The notes: generated from the sequence alone by a model not told the origin. A stretch of DNA of 30,154 nt from Io17-Chloro-G2 sp034420695 (GCA_034420695.1 DAOULB010000031.1:1-30154); one strand, 5' to 3'; counted from the first letter of the stretch, positions 22,961 to 30,154 are shown. A program made the numbers and translations.

Positions 22961-24466
22961 TTATCCTTCCGCCAAGTCCAAGGCCAAGCGGGCGAGGGTG
23001 CGGGCCGGGACTCCGGTTGCGCCCTTCACCAAGTGGCCGGCGGTGCGTTCCGAGGTGGAAGTGCCAGCGATATCCAGGTGCGCCCAGGCGGCGTCACCGG
23101 CGAATTCGGCCAGAAGGAGTGCGGCGGTAATGGAACCGGCCTGACGCCCGCCGCTGTTCTTCATGTCGGCAACGTCGCTCTTGATCAGGTCCTTGTATTC
23201 GTCGAACATGGGAAGCTGCCAGAACTTTTCGCCGGTGGACTGCCCCGCCTCCAACACCCGGTCCACCAAGGCTTGGTCGTTGCCCATCACGCCGGTGCAG
23301 GCCTTGCCCAACGTGGTGACCATTGCGCCGGTGAGGGTGGCGACGTCGACCAACCGGTTGATTCCCTGCTCCCTGGCGTAGCACATGGTGTCGGCCAGCA
23401 CCAAGCGGCCTTCCGCGTCGGTGTTGATTATCTCGATGGTCTTGCCGTTCATGGCCTTGACCACATCGCCGGGACGCTGGGCGGTACCGCTGGGCATGTT
23501 CTCGGTAGCTGCCACCATTCCCGCCACGTTGATCTTCGGCTTGAGCCGGCCGATCATCTGCATGGCCGCAATCACCGAAGCGCCGCCAGCCATGTCGCCC
23601 TTCATGGACTCCATCCCGCCGGCCGGTTTCAACGAGATGCCACCCGTGTCGAAGGTGATGCCCTTGCCGATGAGGCCGAGGTTGTTGGCGGGATTATCGG
23701 GGTCACCGTGGTACTTGAGCACGATGAGCTTGGCTGGCTCCTCGCTGCCTTGGGCCACTCCCATGAATGCGCCCATTCCCATCTCGAGCATGTCGGACTC
23801 TTCCAGGACGCAGAACTCCAGGCCCTCGCTTTCGGCCACCGCAGCCGCCACCTCGGCCATGCGAGACGGGGTCATGGCATTAGCCGGTTCGTTGACCATA
23901 TCCCGGGCCCGGCACGCCGCCTCGGCGGTAACGCAACCGCGGGACACGCCCTTTTCCAGGGCAGGGAGTTTTTCGGGATCCCGCTCAACTATGACCAGTT
24001 CCTGGAAATCTCCGGGTTGGTCGTCGCCAGACCGGTAGTTGCCGAAACGGTAGAGGCCCAGCCAGGCCCCCTCGGCGATGGCCTGCCCCGATGTCTCGGG
24101 GTCCACAGCGCCAGCGCCGCCGCCGTGGGCGACTGTGGCGGCGCTGGTGATTCCCCGCTGGCGCAGGTATCGGACCACGCCGCCGGACACCCGGCGAACC
24201 TCGTCCGGGCCGAAACCGCCGGACTGGCCCAGGCCGGCGACCACCACCCGGGAAGCGGGCAGCTTGCCAAAAGTATGCACCAAGGTTATTTCCCCCAGTT
24301 TGCCCTTGATTTCCCCCTCTTGAATCAGCTGGGAGATCGCCCCGTCCAAGGCGCGGTCCACGGCGGCAGTAGCGCCTTGGGGTTCGGTCACGCCTTGGAA
24401 CAGGTTCACCACCAACGCCGGGGTCTGGATGCCGGTTACGTCTCCGCTTTCTACTCTTACTTCCAT
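22961..24466 (-). CDS. pepA: Leucyl aminopeptidase (M17 family)
   Basis: A 501-residue cytosolic metallopeptidase that removes N-terminal amino acids, with roles in peptide turnover. The M17 signature NTDAEGRLVLAD is at 349-360. Metal and catalytic residues by family: Lys268, Asp273, Lys280, Asp291, Asp350, Glu352 and Arg354, all present and at spacing nearly that of the E. coli enzyme. The N-terminal macro-like domain covers about 1-170. GGAG lies eleven bases before the ATG at 24466. It follows the kinase gene with six bases between stop and start, in a three-gene minus-strand run (DegV, kinase, pepA). Confidence 0.95.
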   Translation of the reverse strand: MEVRVESGDVTGIQTPALVVNLFQGVTEPQGATAAVDRALDGAISQLIQEGEIKGKLGEITLVHTFGKLPASRVVVAGLGQSGGFGPDEVRRVSGGVVRYLRQRGITSAATVAHGGGAGAVDPETSGQAIAEGAWLGLYRFGNYRSGDDQPGDFQELVIVERDPEKLPALEKGVSRGCVTAEAACRARDMVNEPANAMTPSRMAEVAAAVAESEGLEFCVLEESDMLEMGMGAFMGVAQGSEEPAKLIVLKYHGDPDNPANNLGLIGKGITFDTGGISLKPAGGMESMKGDMAGGASVIAAMQMIGRLKPKINVAGMVAATENMPSGTAQRPGDVVKAMNGKTIEIINTDAEGRLVLADTMCYAREQGINRLVDVATLTGAMVTTLGKACTGVMGNDQALVDRVLEAGQSTGEKFWQLPMFDEYKDLIKSDVADMKNSGGRQAGSITAALLLAEFAGDAAWAHLDIAGTSTSERTAGHLVKGATGVPARTLARLALDLAEG

Positions 24467-24472
24467 GTTTCT

Positions 24473-25192
24473 TCAGTCTCCTGTTGTTTTGCGCGCTACG
24501 GCCGGCAAGTCCGGGCTGCCGGCGCCGTTGGCGGCAGCAACCAAGGCGACGACCTGCTCCAGGACGGGGCCTATGTCCCGGGATGAATCGACGGTCAGGT
24601 GGGGACGCTGGACCGGCTCTTCGAAAGGCCGCATGCGGGAATGAATAACCCAAGTGGCGTCGGAGTAATCACAGGCGCTGCTGCCGCCGACGCGGCGGGC
24701 CAAGCGGCTTTTCACCAAAGGCACCGGCGCTGTGAAGCTGACAATGACCAGGGGACAACCCAGGCGTTCGGAAATAGTGTAGAGGGGTTCCCTAGCCCTT
24801 TCGGTGAGGTTGGTGGCGTCGAACAAGACGGGGCGTCCCCGGGACAGGTACTCCTCGATGAGCAGGTGGGACACGGCAAACACCCGGGCGTGCTCGCCCC
24901 GGGTGTATTTGGGGCGGGACACCAGGGCCTTGCGGATCCGGTCGGTCTCCAGCACTACCAACTCCAGCCTTTCCGACAGCTTTCCGGCGAAGTAGGACTT
25001 GCCGGTGCCGGGCAGACCGCAGAGAACGACCAGAACGGGGGCTTCAGCCGGGCAATCATCGGGACCGGGCTGCGGAGAGACGCGGCCGGCGTCCAACAAC
25101 CGGCGCAACGTCCGGGCGTCCTGGTCCAACCGGGACAGACCGCCGGTGACCGGCGCAGAGGAGGGGTTGGCCGACTGGCTGGACCGTTCCAT
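24473..25192 (-). CDS. P-loop kinase (AAA_33/zeta-toxin-like fold)
   Basis: A 239-residue protein. Walker A is GLPGTGKS (59-66), followed by LETDRIRK (81-88) and LFDATNLT (123-130), the pattern of predicted small-molecule or nucleotide kinases of the AAA_33 group. The N-terminal 50 residues are variable. It probably transfers phosphate from ATP to a small molecule or RNA end; the acceptor is unknown. The ATG directly follows the TAA of the DegV gene, so the two are coupled. Confidence 0.8.
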   Translation of the reverse strand: MERSSQSANPSSAPVTGGLSRLDQDARTLRRLLDAGRVSPQPGPDDCPAEAPVLVVLCGLPGTGKSYFAGKLSERLELVVLETDRIRKALVSRPKYTRGEHARVFAVSHLLIEEYLSRGRPVLFDATNLTERAREPLYTISERLGCPLVIVSFTAPVPLVKSRLARRVGGSSACDYSDATWVIHSRMRPFEEPVQRPHLTVDSSRDIGPVLEQVVALVAAANGAGSPDLPAVARKTTGD

Positions 25193-26092
25193 TTAGTAGG
25201 CAGCGGGGGCTGGCGGGCCGGTCTCGGAGTGGAAGGCGACGGCCAGCAGGCCGGGCCCGGTGTGGGCTCCCATCACGGGCGAAAATTGGCTGACAAAGAC
25301 CTGACAACAGTTGAGATTCGTCCGGATATCGGAGAGAAGTTTCTGGGTGTCTTGGGCTGAGTCCGCTTCCATTACGTTGGCAAAGACCGGGGCCGAACCG
25401 GCGCGCTGGCTAATGACTTCAAACAGACGCTGGGTGGCCTTGGCCCTGCTGATGGGCCTTTCCAGTATCCTGGCCTCTCCCATATTAAGCTCGACCAGCG
25501 GCTTCACGCCCAGCAGGGAGCCGGCCCAGGCCTGTAGGTAGCCGACCCGCCCGCTGCGGCCCAGATAGACCAGAGTGTCCAGCAGGGCCAAGAGATTTAC
25601 CTTGGGAGCGAGGGTCCTGGCACCGCTCATAACTTGGTCCAGGGTGTGCCCCGCGGCAGCCCAACGAGCGGCGGCAAGGGCTATGAGCCCGGCGGCGCCG
25701 GCGGCGGACTGGCTGTCCAGCACTTCGAAGCGGATGCCATCGGAACCGGAGCGGTTCCGATCCAAGATGACCTTGGCGGCAACGGCGTTCCTGTAGGCAA
25801 CGCTGAAGGAGGCGGACAGGGTAAGGCAGAGGACGTTAGGGGCCAACCGGGCGGCCTTGTTGAAGGCTTCAACAAACTCACCGGTAGGGGGCGCCGCGGT
25901 GGAAAGCTTGGTCTTACCTTCCTTGAGCAGTTCGTAGAAGTCGCCGGGGAGGATATCGACGCCATCCCGGTAGGAACGGTCGCCGACAATCAATTGGTGG
26001 GAAGCGACGGTTATTTTCCAGTGTCGAAGGAGGTCAGCCGGAAGACAGCAACTGCTGTCAACCACCAACGCTACGTCGTGTTGGTGAACCAA
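25193..26092 (-). CDS. DegV-family fatty acid-binding protein
   Basis: A 299-residue protein. VALVVDSSCCLPADLL at the start, ILPGDFYELLKEG and STAAPPTGEFVEAF (about 60-73) are typical DegV segments, and the C-terminal domain ends near VMGAHTGPGLLAVAF. DegV/FakB proteins bind a fatty acid for phosphorylation by FakA; no fakA gene is in this window. The start is uncertain: TTG at 26092 overlaps the upstream gene by 22 bases and gives a short extra N-terminus; no ATG is available. Confidence 0.88.
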   Translation of the reverse strand: MVHQHDVALVVDSSCCLPADLLRHWKITVASHQLIVGDRSYRDGVDILPGDFYELLKEGKTKLSTAAPPTGEFVEAFNKAARLAPNVLCLTLSASFSVAYRNAVAAKVILDRNRSGSDGIRFEVLDSQSAAGAAGLIALAAARWAAAGHTLDQVMSGARTLAPKVNLLALLDTLVYLGRSGRVGYLQAWAGSLLGVKPLVELNMGEARILERPISRAKATQRLFEVISQRAGSAPVFANVMEADSAQDTQKLLSDIRTNLNCCQVFVSQFSPVMGAHTGPGLLAVAFHSETGPPAPAAY

Positions 26093-27078
26093 TGGGTCAC
26101 CACCCCGCCGGGCTCGCTCTGTTCGAGCAGGTTCTTCCGACCCTGCCGCTGAGGGTCGAGGACCGCCGGACTGAGGAGGAAGGCGACCGACGCCGCAATC
26201 ATCAGCAGCACCGCCAGCATACCCAGGTCTACCGGCAATGAAGCAGCAGTGATGGCAACCATGATGACGGTGGTCAGGGTCAAAAGCCCGATGCGGACCA
26301 GCCTGGGGCCGACCCGCAGGAACGCGGCGGTGACCAAGGCCAAGGCCAGGAATATGAGGGCCCTGGCGGTGTCGCTGTCCTGCATCCTTTCACCGTGGTT
26401 AGTCCACAGTCCACCCTGCCAGTTGAGGAAGAGGACCCAGGAGGTAAGGAAAGGGAAAGGCAGAGCAGTGAGGGAGACCAGCAGCCAGTCCCTGCGGATC
26501 ACCTTGGCCATCACGCTGCAGACCACCCACATGGAGAATGGTATGTAGCCGATGAGCAGCAGGAACAGGGCGAAGCTGAAGGGCAGGTCTCCGGTGGTGA
26601 CCAGGGTCCAGGCGCCGTAGGCCAGGGTAATCAGGGCCAGCAGCCAGGACAGGGTGGGGGCGGCCAGGGTGTATCCCAACCAGGAATAGGACCACTTGCT
26701 TGGATTTCCGGCGCGCCAGTTCTTCCAAGTGACCATGGTGATGCCTATTGCCAGCAGGGCGACCAGGAAGTAGTGGCTCCACAGATGAAGGGCAAACAGA
26801 GCGGCAAGCAGGAAGTGGGGGGCCGTGGCGAGGAGCACGTCGCGCCAGACGCCGGTGCTGTGCACCTCGTGCATTCCCTTGGCAACCGTGACGCCCGAGC
26901 CCATTTCCCTGACCGCCAGGTCCAAAGCCATCTCTTGGTCCAGCCCTTGGGCCTGCAGTTCGGCGGCTTTGTCCTCCAAGTGGGCCTCCAGTTCCAGGGC
27001 GATTTCCCGTTCCTGGGCCGGCTCCAAGTGGAGTTGCCGGGCTACGGCATGTATGTAGTTACCGAAATTGGCTGCCAT
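26071..27078 (-). CDS. HAAS-domain multipass membrane protein, PadR partner
   Basis: A 335-residue protein. The N-terminal 75 residues (LEPAQEREIALELEAHLEDKAAEL and MALDLAVREMG) match the HAAS/permease-prefix helical domain. About eight membrane helices follow. Such proteins are commonly encoded directly after a PadR-family gene, as here (16-base gap), and may sense envelope or antimicrobial stress. The role is not established. The 3' end overlaps the DegV gene by 22 bases. Confidence 0.78.
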   Translation of the reverse strand: MAANFGNYIHAVARQLHLEPAQEREIALELEAHLEDKAAELQAQGLDQEMALDLAVREMGSGVTVAKGMHEVHSTGVWRDVLLATAPHFLLAALFALHLWSHYFLVALLAIGITMVTWKNWRAGNPSKWSYSWLGYTLAAPTLSWLLALITLAYGAWTLVTTGDLPFSFALFLLLIGYIPFSMWVVCSVMAKVIRRDWLLVSLTALPFPFLTSWVLFLNWQGGLWTNHGERMQDSDTARALIFLALALVTAAFLRVGPRLVRIGLLTLTTVIMVAITAASLPVDLGMLAVLLMIAASVAFLLSPAVLDPQRQGRKNLLEQSEPGGVVTHWFTNTT

Positions 27079-27094
27079 CTCAATTGGGAGCCTT

Positions 27095-27427
27095 TTACTC
27101 CGGTTCGGGCAACATGATGGAATTCATGGCCTCGCTGAATTTCTCCCATTCCTTCAGCCGGTCGGCGAGGGTCTGCGTCCCCTTGGCGGTGATGTGGTAG
27201 TAGCGGCGGCGGGTGCCGCTGGGGGTCTCCTGCCAGGTGCCGTCCACCAGCTTGTCTCTTTCCAATCGGTGCAGGGCGGGGTACAGGGTGCCCTCCTTGA
27301 AGGCAAAGTAGCCGCTGCTCCTCTTGTCGACCTCCTTAACAATCTGGTAGCCGTACATCGGCTCCGATTCAAGGAGGGCAAGGAGAAGGGTTTCGGTGTT
27401 TCCTTTCAGTTGCTCTTGCTTATACAT
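27095..27427 (-). CDS. PadR-family transcriptional regulator
   Basis: A 110-residue regulator of the PadR-s2 (short) type. The winged helix-turn-helix covers about 10-80: TLLLALLESEPMYGYQIVKEV, EGTLYPALHRLERDKLVDG and the wing SGTRRRYYHIT. The C-terminal helix is for dimerisation. It is likely to repress its own promoter and the membrane protein gene downstream. It is divergent from thioredoxin with back-to-back promoters, so it might also affect that gene. ATG at 27427; no strong ribosome site is seen. Confidence 0.9.
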   Translation of the reverse strand: MYKQEQLKGNTETLLLALLESEPMYGYQIVKEVDKRSSGYFAFKEGTLYPALHRLERDKLVDGTWQETPSGTRRRYYHITAKGTQTLADRLKEWEKFSEAMNSIMLPEPE

Positions 27428-27472
27428 CGTACGAAATCATTCACGCTGATAGTGGTGGGGGTACAGGCTCAT

Positions 27473-27500
27473 TTTATGGCCTCGCTTCGGCGTGGGTCAA
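27473..27500 (-). promoter_or_regulatory. Promoter for padR-type operon
   Basis: On minus, TTGACC (27495-27500), a 16-base spacer and CATAAA (27473-27478), about 50 bases before the ATG. Confidence 0.5.
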
Positions 27501-27519
27501 CCACACACGCTGTTGACCC
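27494..27519. promoter_or_regulatory. Inverted repeat formed by two divergent -35 boxes
   Basis: GGGTCAAC (27494-27501), ten bases, GTTGACCC (27512-27519): a perfect 8-base inverted repeat. Each arm contains the -35 hexamer of a divergent promoter, for the PadR operon on the left and for thioredoxin on the right. Confidence 0.55.
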
Positions 27520-27540
27520 CGTTTGGCGCCCCGTTATAAA
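27513..27540 (+). promoter_or_regulatory. Promoter for thioredoxin
   Basis: TTGACC (27513-27518), a 16-base spacer and TATAAA (27535-27540). TATAAACTGGG is repeated at 27535-27545 and 27550-27560, so a second -10 may be present. Confidence 0.5.
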
Positions 27541-27647
27541 CTGGGCCGGTATAAACTGGGATAGAATTCCAGCGAAGCTACAACAGGGACTACCGCGCCG
27601 GGCCGGCGCGAGAGCTCCTTGGCAAGTAAATCTTCCGGAGGATGGAA

Positions 27648-27977
27648 ATGGCGGAACCTATCGAGGCAACCGAGTCCAACTGGGATGAGCAGGTCCTCAA
27701 CTCGGAACTCCCCGTCATGGTGGACTTCTGGGCTGACTGGTGCGGACCCTGCAAGATGATAGCCCCGTCGGTCCATGACATGGCCGAGGAATACGAGGGC
27801 AAGCTGGTGGTGGCCAAGCTGGACGTCGATGCCAGCCCGAACATTGCCATCAAGTACCGGGTCAGCAGCATACCGGCCCTGATATTCTTCAAGGACGGGC
27901 AGCCGGTGGACCAGATAGTCGGGGCAGTGCCCAAAGGCGCCCTGCAGAAGAAGGTAGACTCGGTTATCACCGCTTAG
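27648..27977 (+). CDS. trxA: Thioredoxin
   Basis: A 109-residue cytosolic disulfide reductase. The active site WCGPC has Cys32 and Cys35, with buried Asp26 and cis-Pro76 (SSIPALIFF). ATG at 27648 lies six bases after GGAGG; the ATG at 27642 touches that site and is rejected. Length and all key residues are standard, so it should be active and be reduced by thioredoxin reductase encoded elsewhere. Transcribed alone: promoter upstream, terminator hairpin downstream. Confidence 0.95.
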   Translation: MAEPIEATESNWDEQVLNSELPVMVDFWADWCGPCKMIAPSVHDMAEEYEGKLVVAKLDVDASPNIAIKYRVSSIPALIFFKDGQPVDQIVGAVPKGALQKKVDSVITA

Positions 27978-28066
27978 CATTAGCACTACCGCCCACCGGG
28001 CAGAGCATGGGCCTGACCGGCCTTGGCGTACCTCACATTGCCAGCCTTTACCGGCTGTGAATTCCA

Positions 28067-28092
28067 GCAGGGGAGCTTTTGGGCTCCCCTGC
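28067..28092 (+). terminator. Terminator hairpin after thioredoxin
   Basis: Perfect 10-base arms GCAGGGGAGC and GCTCCCCTGC with loop TTTTGG, followed by a pyrimidine-rich ACTCTTTCCTCCC. It lies 90 bases after the stop. Confidence 0.65.
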
Positions 28093-28134
28093 ACTCTTTC
28101 CTCCCACTGCTCCGGCCTTAAACACTCACCCCAG

Positions 28135-28182
28135 CCTAGCCAGCTTCCTCCCCAGTCAGCTTCCTCCCTAGCCAGCTTCCTC
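28135..28182. repeat. Three tandem 16-base repeats
   Basis: CCTAGCCAGCTTCCTC occurs at 28135-28150 and again at 28167-28182, with CCCAGTCAGCTTCCTC (two changes) between. The array lies between the thioredoxin terminator and the amidohydrolase stop. Confidence 0.8.
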
Positions 28183-28206
28183 GAGGCGAACGTTAAGCCA
28201 CACCAT

Positions 28207-29061
28207 CTACCCGCTCACCGCCGGTGACCAGTTGTAGATCTTCGCCAGGCTGCCGCCCATCAGTTCCTCCCGTTCCGAGTCCGAAAGCTGGTCCGTAACC
28301 CGGAAGGAGTCGACCCCTTGCTCATAAGTGAGCAAGGGCGATGTCCTAGTCCAGTCGGTCCCCCACAGACACCGTCCCAATCCGTACGCCTCGAATACTT
28401 TTCGCAGGGGCTCCCAGATGTCCGGGTACGGAAACGGATGGTGGGACAGAGTGCAGGCCCCGGAGATCTTGATGGCCACGTTGTCCAGCTCTGCCAGCGA
28501 AAGCACGTTGTCCAAATCGGCAAAGGGTTCCGGCGGCGCCGGCGGTTCGGGAGGTTGCACCAAGCCTACGTGGTCGATAACCACTTGAGTGTTGGGGTGA
28601 CGGCTGGCGAGCTCCCTCAACAGGGGCAGACTTCCCGAGCCCATGACATTCACCGGAATGCCGGCCTGACCTCCAGCGGCCAGGATACCGTTGACGCCTT
28701 GGTGGTCTGCGGCGAAGGGCTCTGCGTTAAGCATCAACCTCGCTCCAACCACCCCGGGCGTGGCGGCCCACTCCGCCATCTCATCCGCGATGGCGGCCGA
28801 ATGGGGGTCGAAGGGCCTGATCAAGCCGAACCGCTCCGGATGATTCTCGTACACCTCCAATGCGTAGCTGGCGTCGTAGCGGTACAAGGAAAACGGCGAG
28901 ACCAGTAGAGCCCCGTCCACGCCCACCGCATCCATCGCCGCCACCATGTCGCCGCCCGTGACTTCATCGGGGCCCCTCAGGAATCCGGCCCAAGGCCGCT
29001 CGGGCCGGTTGCGTTCGTAGGCGTGTACCTGTGAGTCGATTGTCAAAGTGCTCTCCGCCAT
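28207..29061 (-). CDS. Amidohydrolase-2 family TIM-barrel hydrolase/lactonase
   Basis: A 284-residue protein starting at ATG 29061, seven bases after GGAG; the frame is open further upstream without support. The family marks are visible: IDSQVHAYE (His13, with the first His of HxH replaced, DSQVH), DHVGLVQPP (His164) and WGTDWTRTSP (Asp236). These fit the 2-pyrone-4,6-dicarboxylate lactonase-like/amidohydrolase 2 group. Loss of one His of the HxH motif may change metal binding. The substrate is unknown. It is alone on its strand here. Confidence 0.83.
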   Translation of the reverse strand: MAESTLTIDSQVHAYERNRPERPWAGFLRGPDEVTGGDMVAAMDAVGVDGALLVSPFSLYRYDASYALEVYENHPERFGLIRPFDPHSAAIADEMAEWAATPGVVGARLMLNAEPFAADHQGVNGILAAGGQAGIPVNVMGSGSLPLLRELASRHPNTQVVIDHVGLVQPPEPPAPPEPFADLDNVLSLAELDNVAIKISGACTLSHHPFPYPDIWEPLRKVFEAYGLGRCLWGTDWTRTSPLLTYEQGVDSFRVTDQLSDSEREELMGGSLAKIYNWSPAVSG

Positions 29062-29494
29062 CTCTCGTCTCCTTGTCGTCCCAGTCTTGATATCCCAACC
29101 GCCGCTGGCAATTCGACCCTGCGCGCGGCTGCCCTGCCTTGAACCCAAAGCCATTGTCCCACAACTTGACCCCCTGTGAGCCGGCACCGGGCATCGCATA
29201 AGAGAACAGACGGCGCCATACACCAAGGTATTCCCGGCAGTCCTTGCCCCTTCATAGGCATTTCGCTTAATATTAGCCGGGCCTACCGGCTGCCGTAAGT
29301 GAAGTTGCCATTCCGGACGTTGACAGCCGCTGCAATTCCGGCAATCTGTTCAAGCGGTGACCGCACCCGCAGAAGCACTGCAGCATGGCACTGCACTTTG
29401 CAATAAGGAACAGGCTGGGCACTTAAGGCTGGCGGGACGGCCCGCCATTGGTGCACCGGAGGTGAACAAGGAAGCTAAGCTGGTGTTTCTACTG
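29062..29494. other. Intergenic region upstream of selC
   Basis: No supported gene in 433 bases. A TTGACA (29320-29325) is followed 16 bases later by CAATCT, a weak promoter some 150 bases before the tRNA. The tRNA promoter is otherwise not clear. The short frame at 29357-29596 runs into the tRNA and is not believed. Confidence 0.4.
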
Positions 29495-29591
29495 GGGAGT
29501 GGATGGGGCCCGGTGGCCCTTGCGGACTTCAAATCCGTTATGCCTTGTGACGAGCGGGGCAGGTGGGTTCGACTCCCTCGCACTCCCGCCA
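29495..29591 (+). tRNA. selC: Selenocysteine tRNA, anticodon TCA, with encoded CCA
   Basis: The sequence folds as a bacterial tRNA(Sec). D stem GGGGCC/GGCCCT has six pairs with loop CGGT. The anticodon loop CTTCAAA (29527-29533) gives TCA at 29529-29531 and is closed by GCGGA/TCCGT. A long variable arm TGCCTTG/CGGGGCA has seven pairs. The T loop is TTCGACT. The acceptor GGGAGTG pairs with CACTCCC, then discriminator G29588 and CCA at 29589-29591. The GGACTTCAAATCC segment and long arm are as in E. coli selC. Two positions are odd: the eighth acceptor pair would be G-G and the T stem has one T-T. It implies that this organism makes selenoproteins. Confidence 0.9.
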
Positions 29592-29633
29592 ACTAACGTC
29601 AACCACAGTCCGTAATAGCCTTTTCCGTAGCTG

Positions 29634-29657
29634 AGACCCGCTCCGGCGGGTCTTTTC
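29634..29657 (+). terminator. Rho-independent terminator after selC
   Basis: AGACCCGC, loop TCCG, GCGGGTCT, then TTTTCTT: an 8-base GC-rich stem with a T tract, 43 bases after the CCA. Confidence 0.85.
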
Positions 29658-29675
29658 TTGTGCCAATTAGACCGG

Positions 29676-29681
29676 TATAAT
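29676..29681 (+). promoter_or_regulatory. Possible -10 box before the integrase remnant
   Basis: TATAAT lies 54 bases before the integrase ATG; no good -35 is visible at proper spacing because that position is the T tract of the selC terminator. Confidence 0.35.
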
Positions 29682-29691
29682 CCAGTTGTGC

Positions 29692-29713
29692 TGTGGGATA
29701 AAGTGTGGGATAA
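29692..29713. repeat. Direct repeat upstream of the integrase gene
   Basis: TGTGGGATAA occurs at 29692-29701 and 29704-29713, two helical half-turns-like distance of 12 bases apart. Short direct repeats near an integrase and its tRNA target are candidate arm-type sites for the recombinase or parts of the attachment region. Confidence 0.55.
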
Positions 29714-29734
29714 GAAAGCGGAAGGAAGAGCGCA

Positions 29735-30088
29735 ATGAAGTTGACTGCAACCCGGGTCAATGCTATCAAACAACCGGGCCGCTACGGTGACGGCCTCGGG
29801 CTATACCTCAACGTTGCGCCGGGCGGCTCCAAGAACTGGATTCAGCGGATCAGCATTGAAGGCAAGCGTCGCGATATTGGGCTGGGCGGTTATCCCACAG
29901 TCTCCCTTGCGGAGGCTCGGGAAAATGCCAGGGAGAACCGGGCAGCAGTAGCAGGGGGTCGAAACCCGCTGTCCGAAAAAGCTACACCCCTGCGTACAAT
30001 CCCTACGATTGAAGAAGCGGCCCGATGTCAAGGGCGGCGAAATTGTGTACCACCGTGGCGGAGAGAAAGTGTCCCACCTGCAAGATGA
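29735..30088 (+). pseudogene. P4-type tyrosine integrase, N-terminal stump
   Basis: ATG at 29735 follows AAGGAAG. The first 85-90 residues are the arm-binding (DUF4102-like) domain of tRNA-directed integrases: LTATRVNAIKQPGRYGDGLGLYL, NWIQRISIEGKRRDIGLGGYP, VSLAEARENA and GRNPLSEK. The usual start of the core-binding domain (TIEEAAR) is reached at about 30025, then similarity ends and the frame stops at 30088. A full integrase needs about 400 residues with catalytic R-H-R-Y, none of which is here. So this is a deletion or rearrangement product, not just cut by the window edge. It lies 143 bases after selC in the same direction. Confidence 0.82.
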
Positions 30089-30154
30089 CAAAAGACCCGA
30101 CTGGGAACTGCTTGGGGACACTTCGGGGGCAGGAGTGAGGGATGCCCGAGCTAG

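Noticed and set aside
23033..24586. 517-residue plus-strand frame opposite pepA
   Set aside because: Long only because of high GC; rich in Gly/His/Ala, and pepA on the other strand has all catalytic residues.
29357..29596. 79-residue plus-strand frame upstream of and through selC
   Set aside because: No similarity that I recognise, weak start, and it reads through the tRNA.
29489..29773. 94-residue minus-strand frame across selC
   Set aside because: It translates the antisense of the tRNA (SARESNPPAPL type), a known artefact.
1..30154. CRISPR array or cas genes
   Set aside because: No regularly spaced repeats with unique spacers were seen; the only tandem repeats are contiguous 16-base units at 28135-28182.

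Overview
The window looks like a GC-rich bacterial chromosome segment with many TTG/GTG starts, clear Shine-Dalgarno sites and sigma70-type promoters. The gene mix (ComDE-like decarboxylases, amidohydrolases, retropepsin-like and PaREP1/HEPN genes, short palindromic repeats) suggests a Chloroflexota genome, perhaps SAR202/Dehalococcoidia-like. This is inference from gene content only; no ribosomal RNA or taxonomic marker was aligned.

Layout, left to right. 1-3.0 kb holds translation genes: the 3' part of gatA, a PaREP1/HEPN-like gene and asnS. 3.06-5.2 kb is a plus-strand operon with a strong promoter: ComD-like alpha and ComE-like beta subunits of a thiamine-diphosphate (TPP) 2-oxoacid decarboxylase, a small membrane protein, and a second beta-like paralogue whose cofactor motif is degraded. 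5.2-9.4 kb is a metal block: a DtxR-family repressor, an FbpC-type ATPase, and a divergent fused FbpB-type permease. No binding protein is present. 9.4-13.9 kb is catabolic: amidohydrolase, an unknown 126-residue protein and a cupin on plus, facing an ornithine cyclodeaminase-like and a 3-hydroxyisobutyrate dehydrogenase-like gene on minus, with a hairpin between.

14.1-17.7 kb is a Zn/Mn uptake operon on minus: Fur-family regulator, TroA/ZnuA-type lipoprotein, ATPase and permease. A palindrome overlaps the predicted start of transcription, and a MITE-like repeat lies between the lipoprotein and ATPase genes. 17.7-20.45 kb is an accessory patch: a phage HTH gene and partner, a small gene paired with a shortened retropepsin-like protease, and a vapBC-type pair whose toxin has a nonsense codon. 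20.5-27.4 kb carries minus-strand housekeeping and metabolic genes: dienelactone hydrolase-like, VOC, a second PaREP1/HEPN gene, pepA, a P-loop kinase, DegV, a HAAS-type membrane protein and PadR. 27.6-29.1 kb has thioredoxin (divergent from padR) and an amidohydrolase.

The right end holds a selenocysteine tRNA (selC, anticodon TCA) with its own terminator, followed at once by the N-terminal stump of a P4-type integrase. That marks a selC-linked integration site which has lost, or never finished, its integrase. The most unusual items are the selC/integrase junction, the degenerate TPP paralogue, the two terminal-inverted-repeat elements, and the broken toxin and protease genes in the accessory patch.
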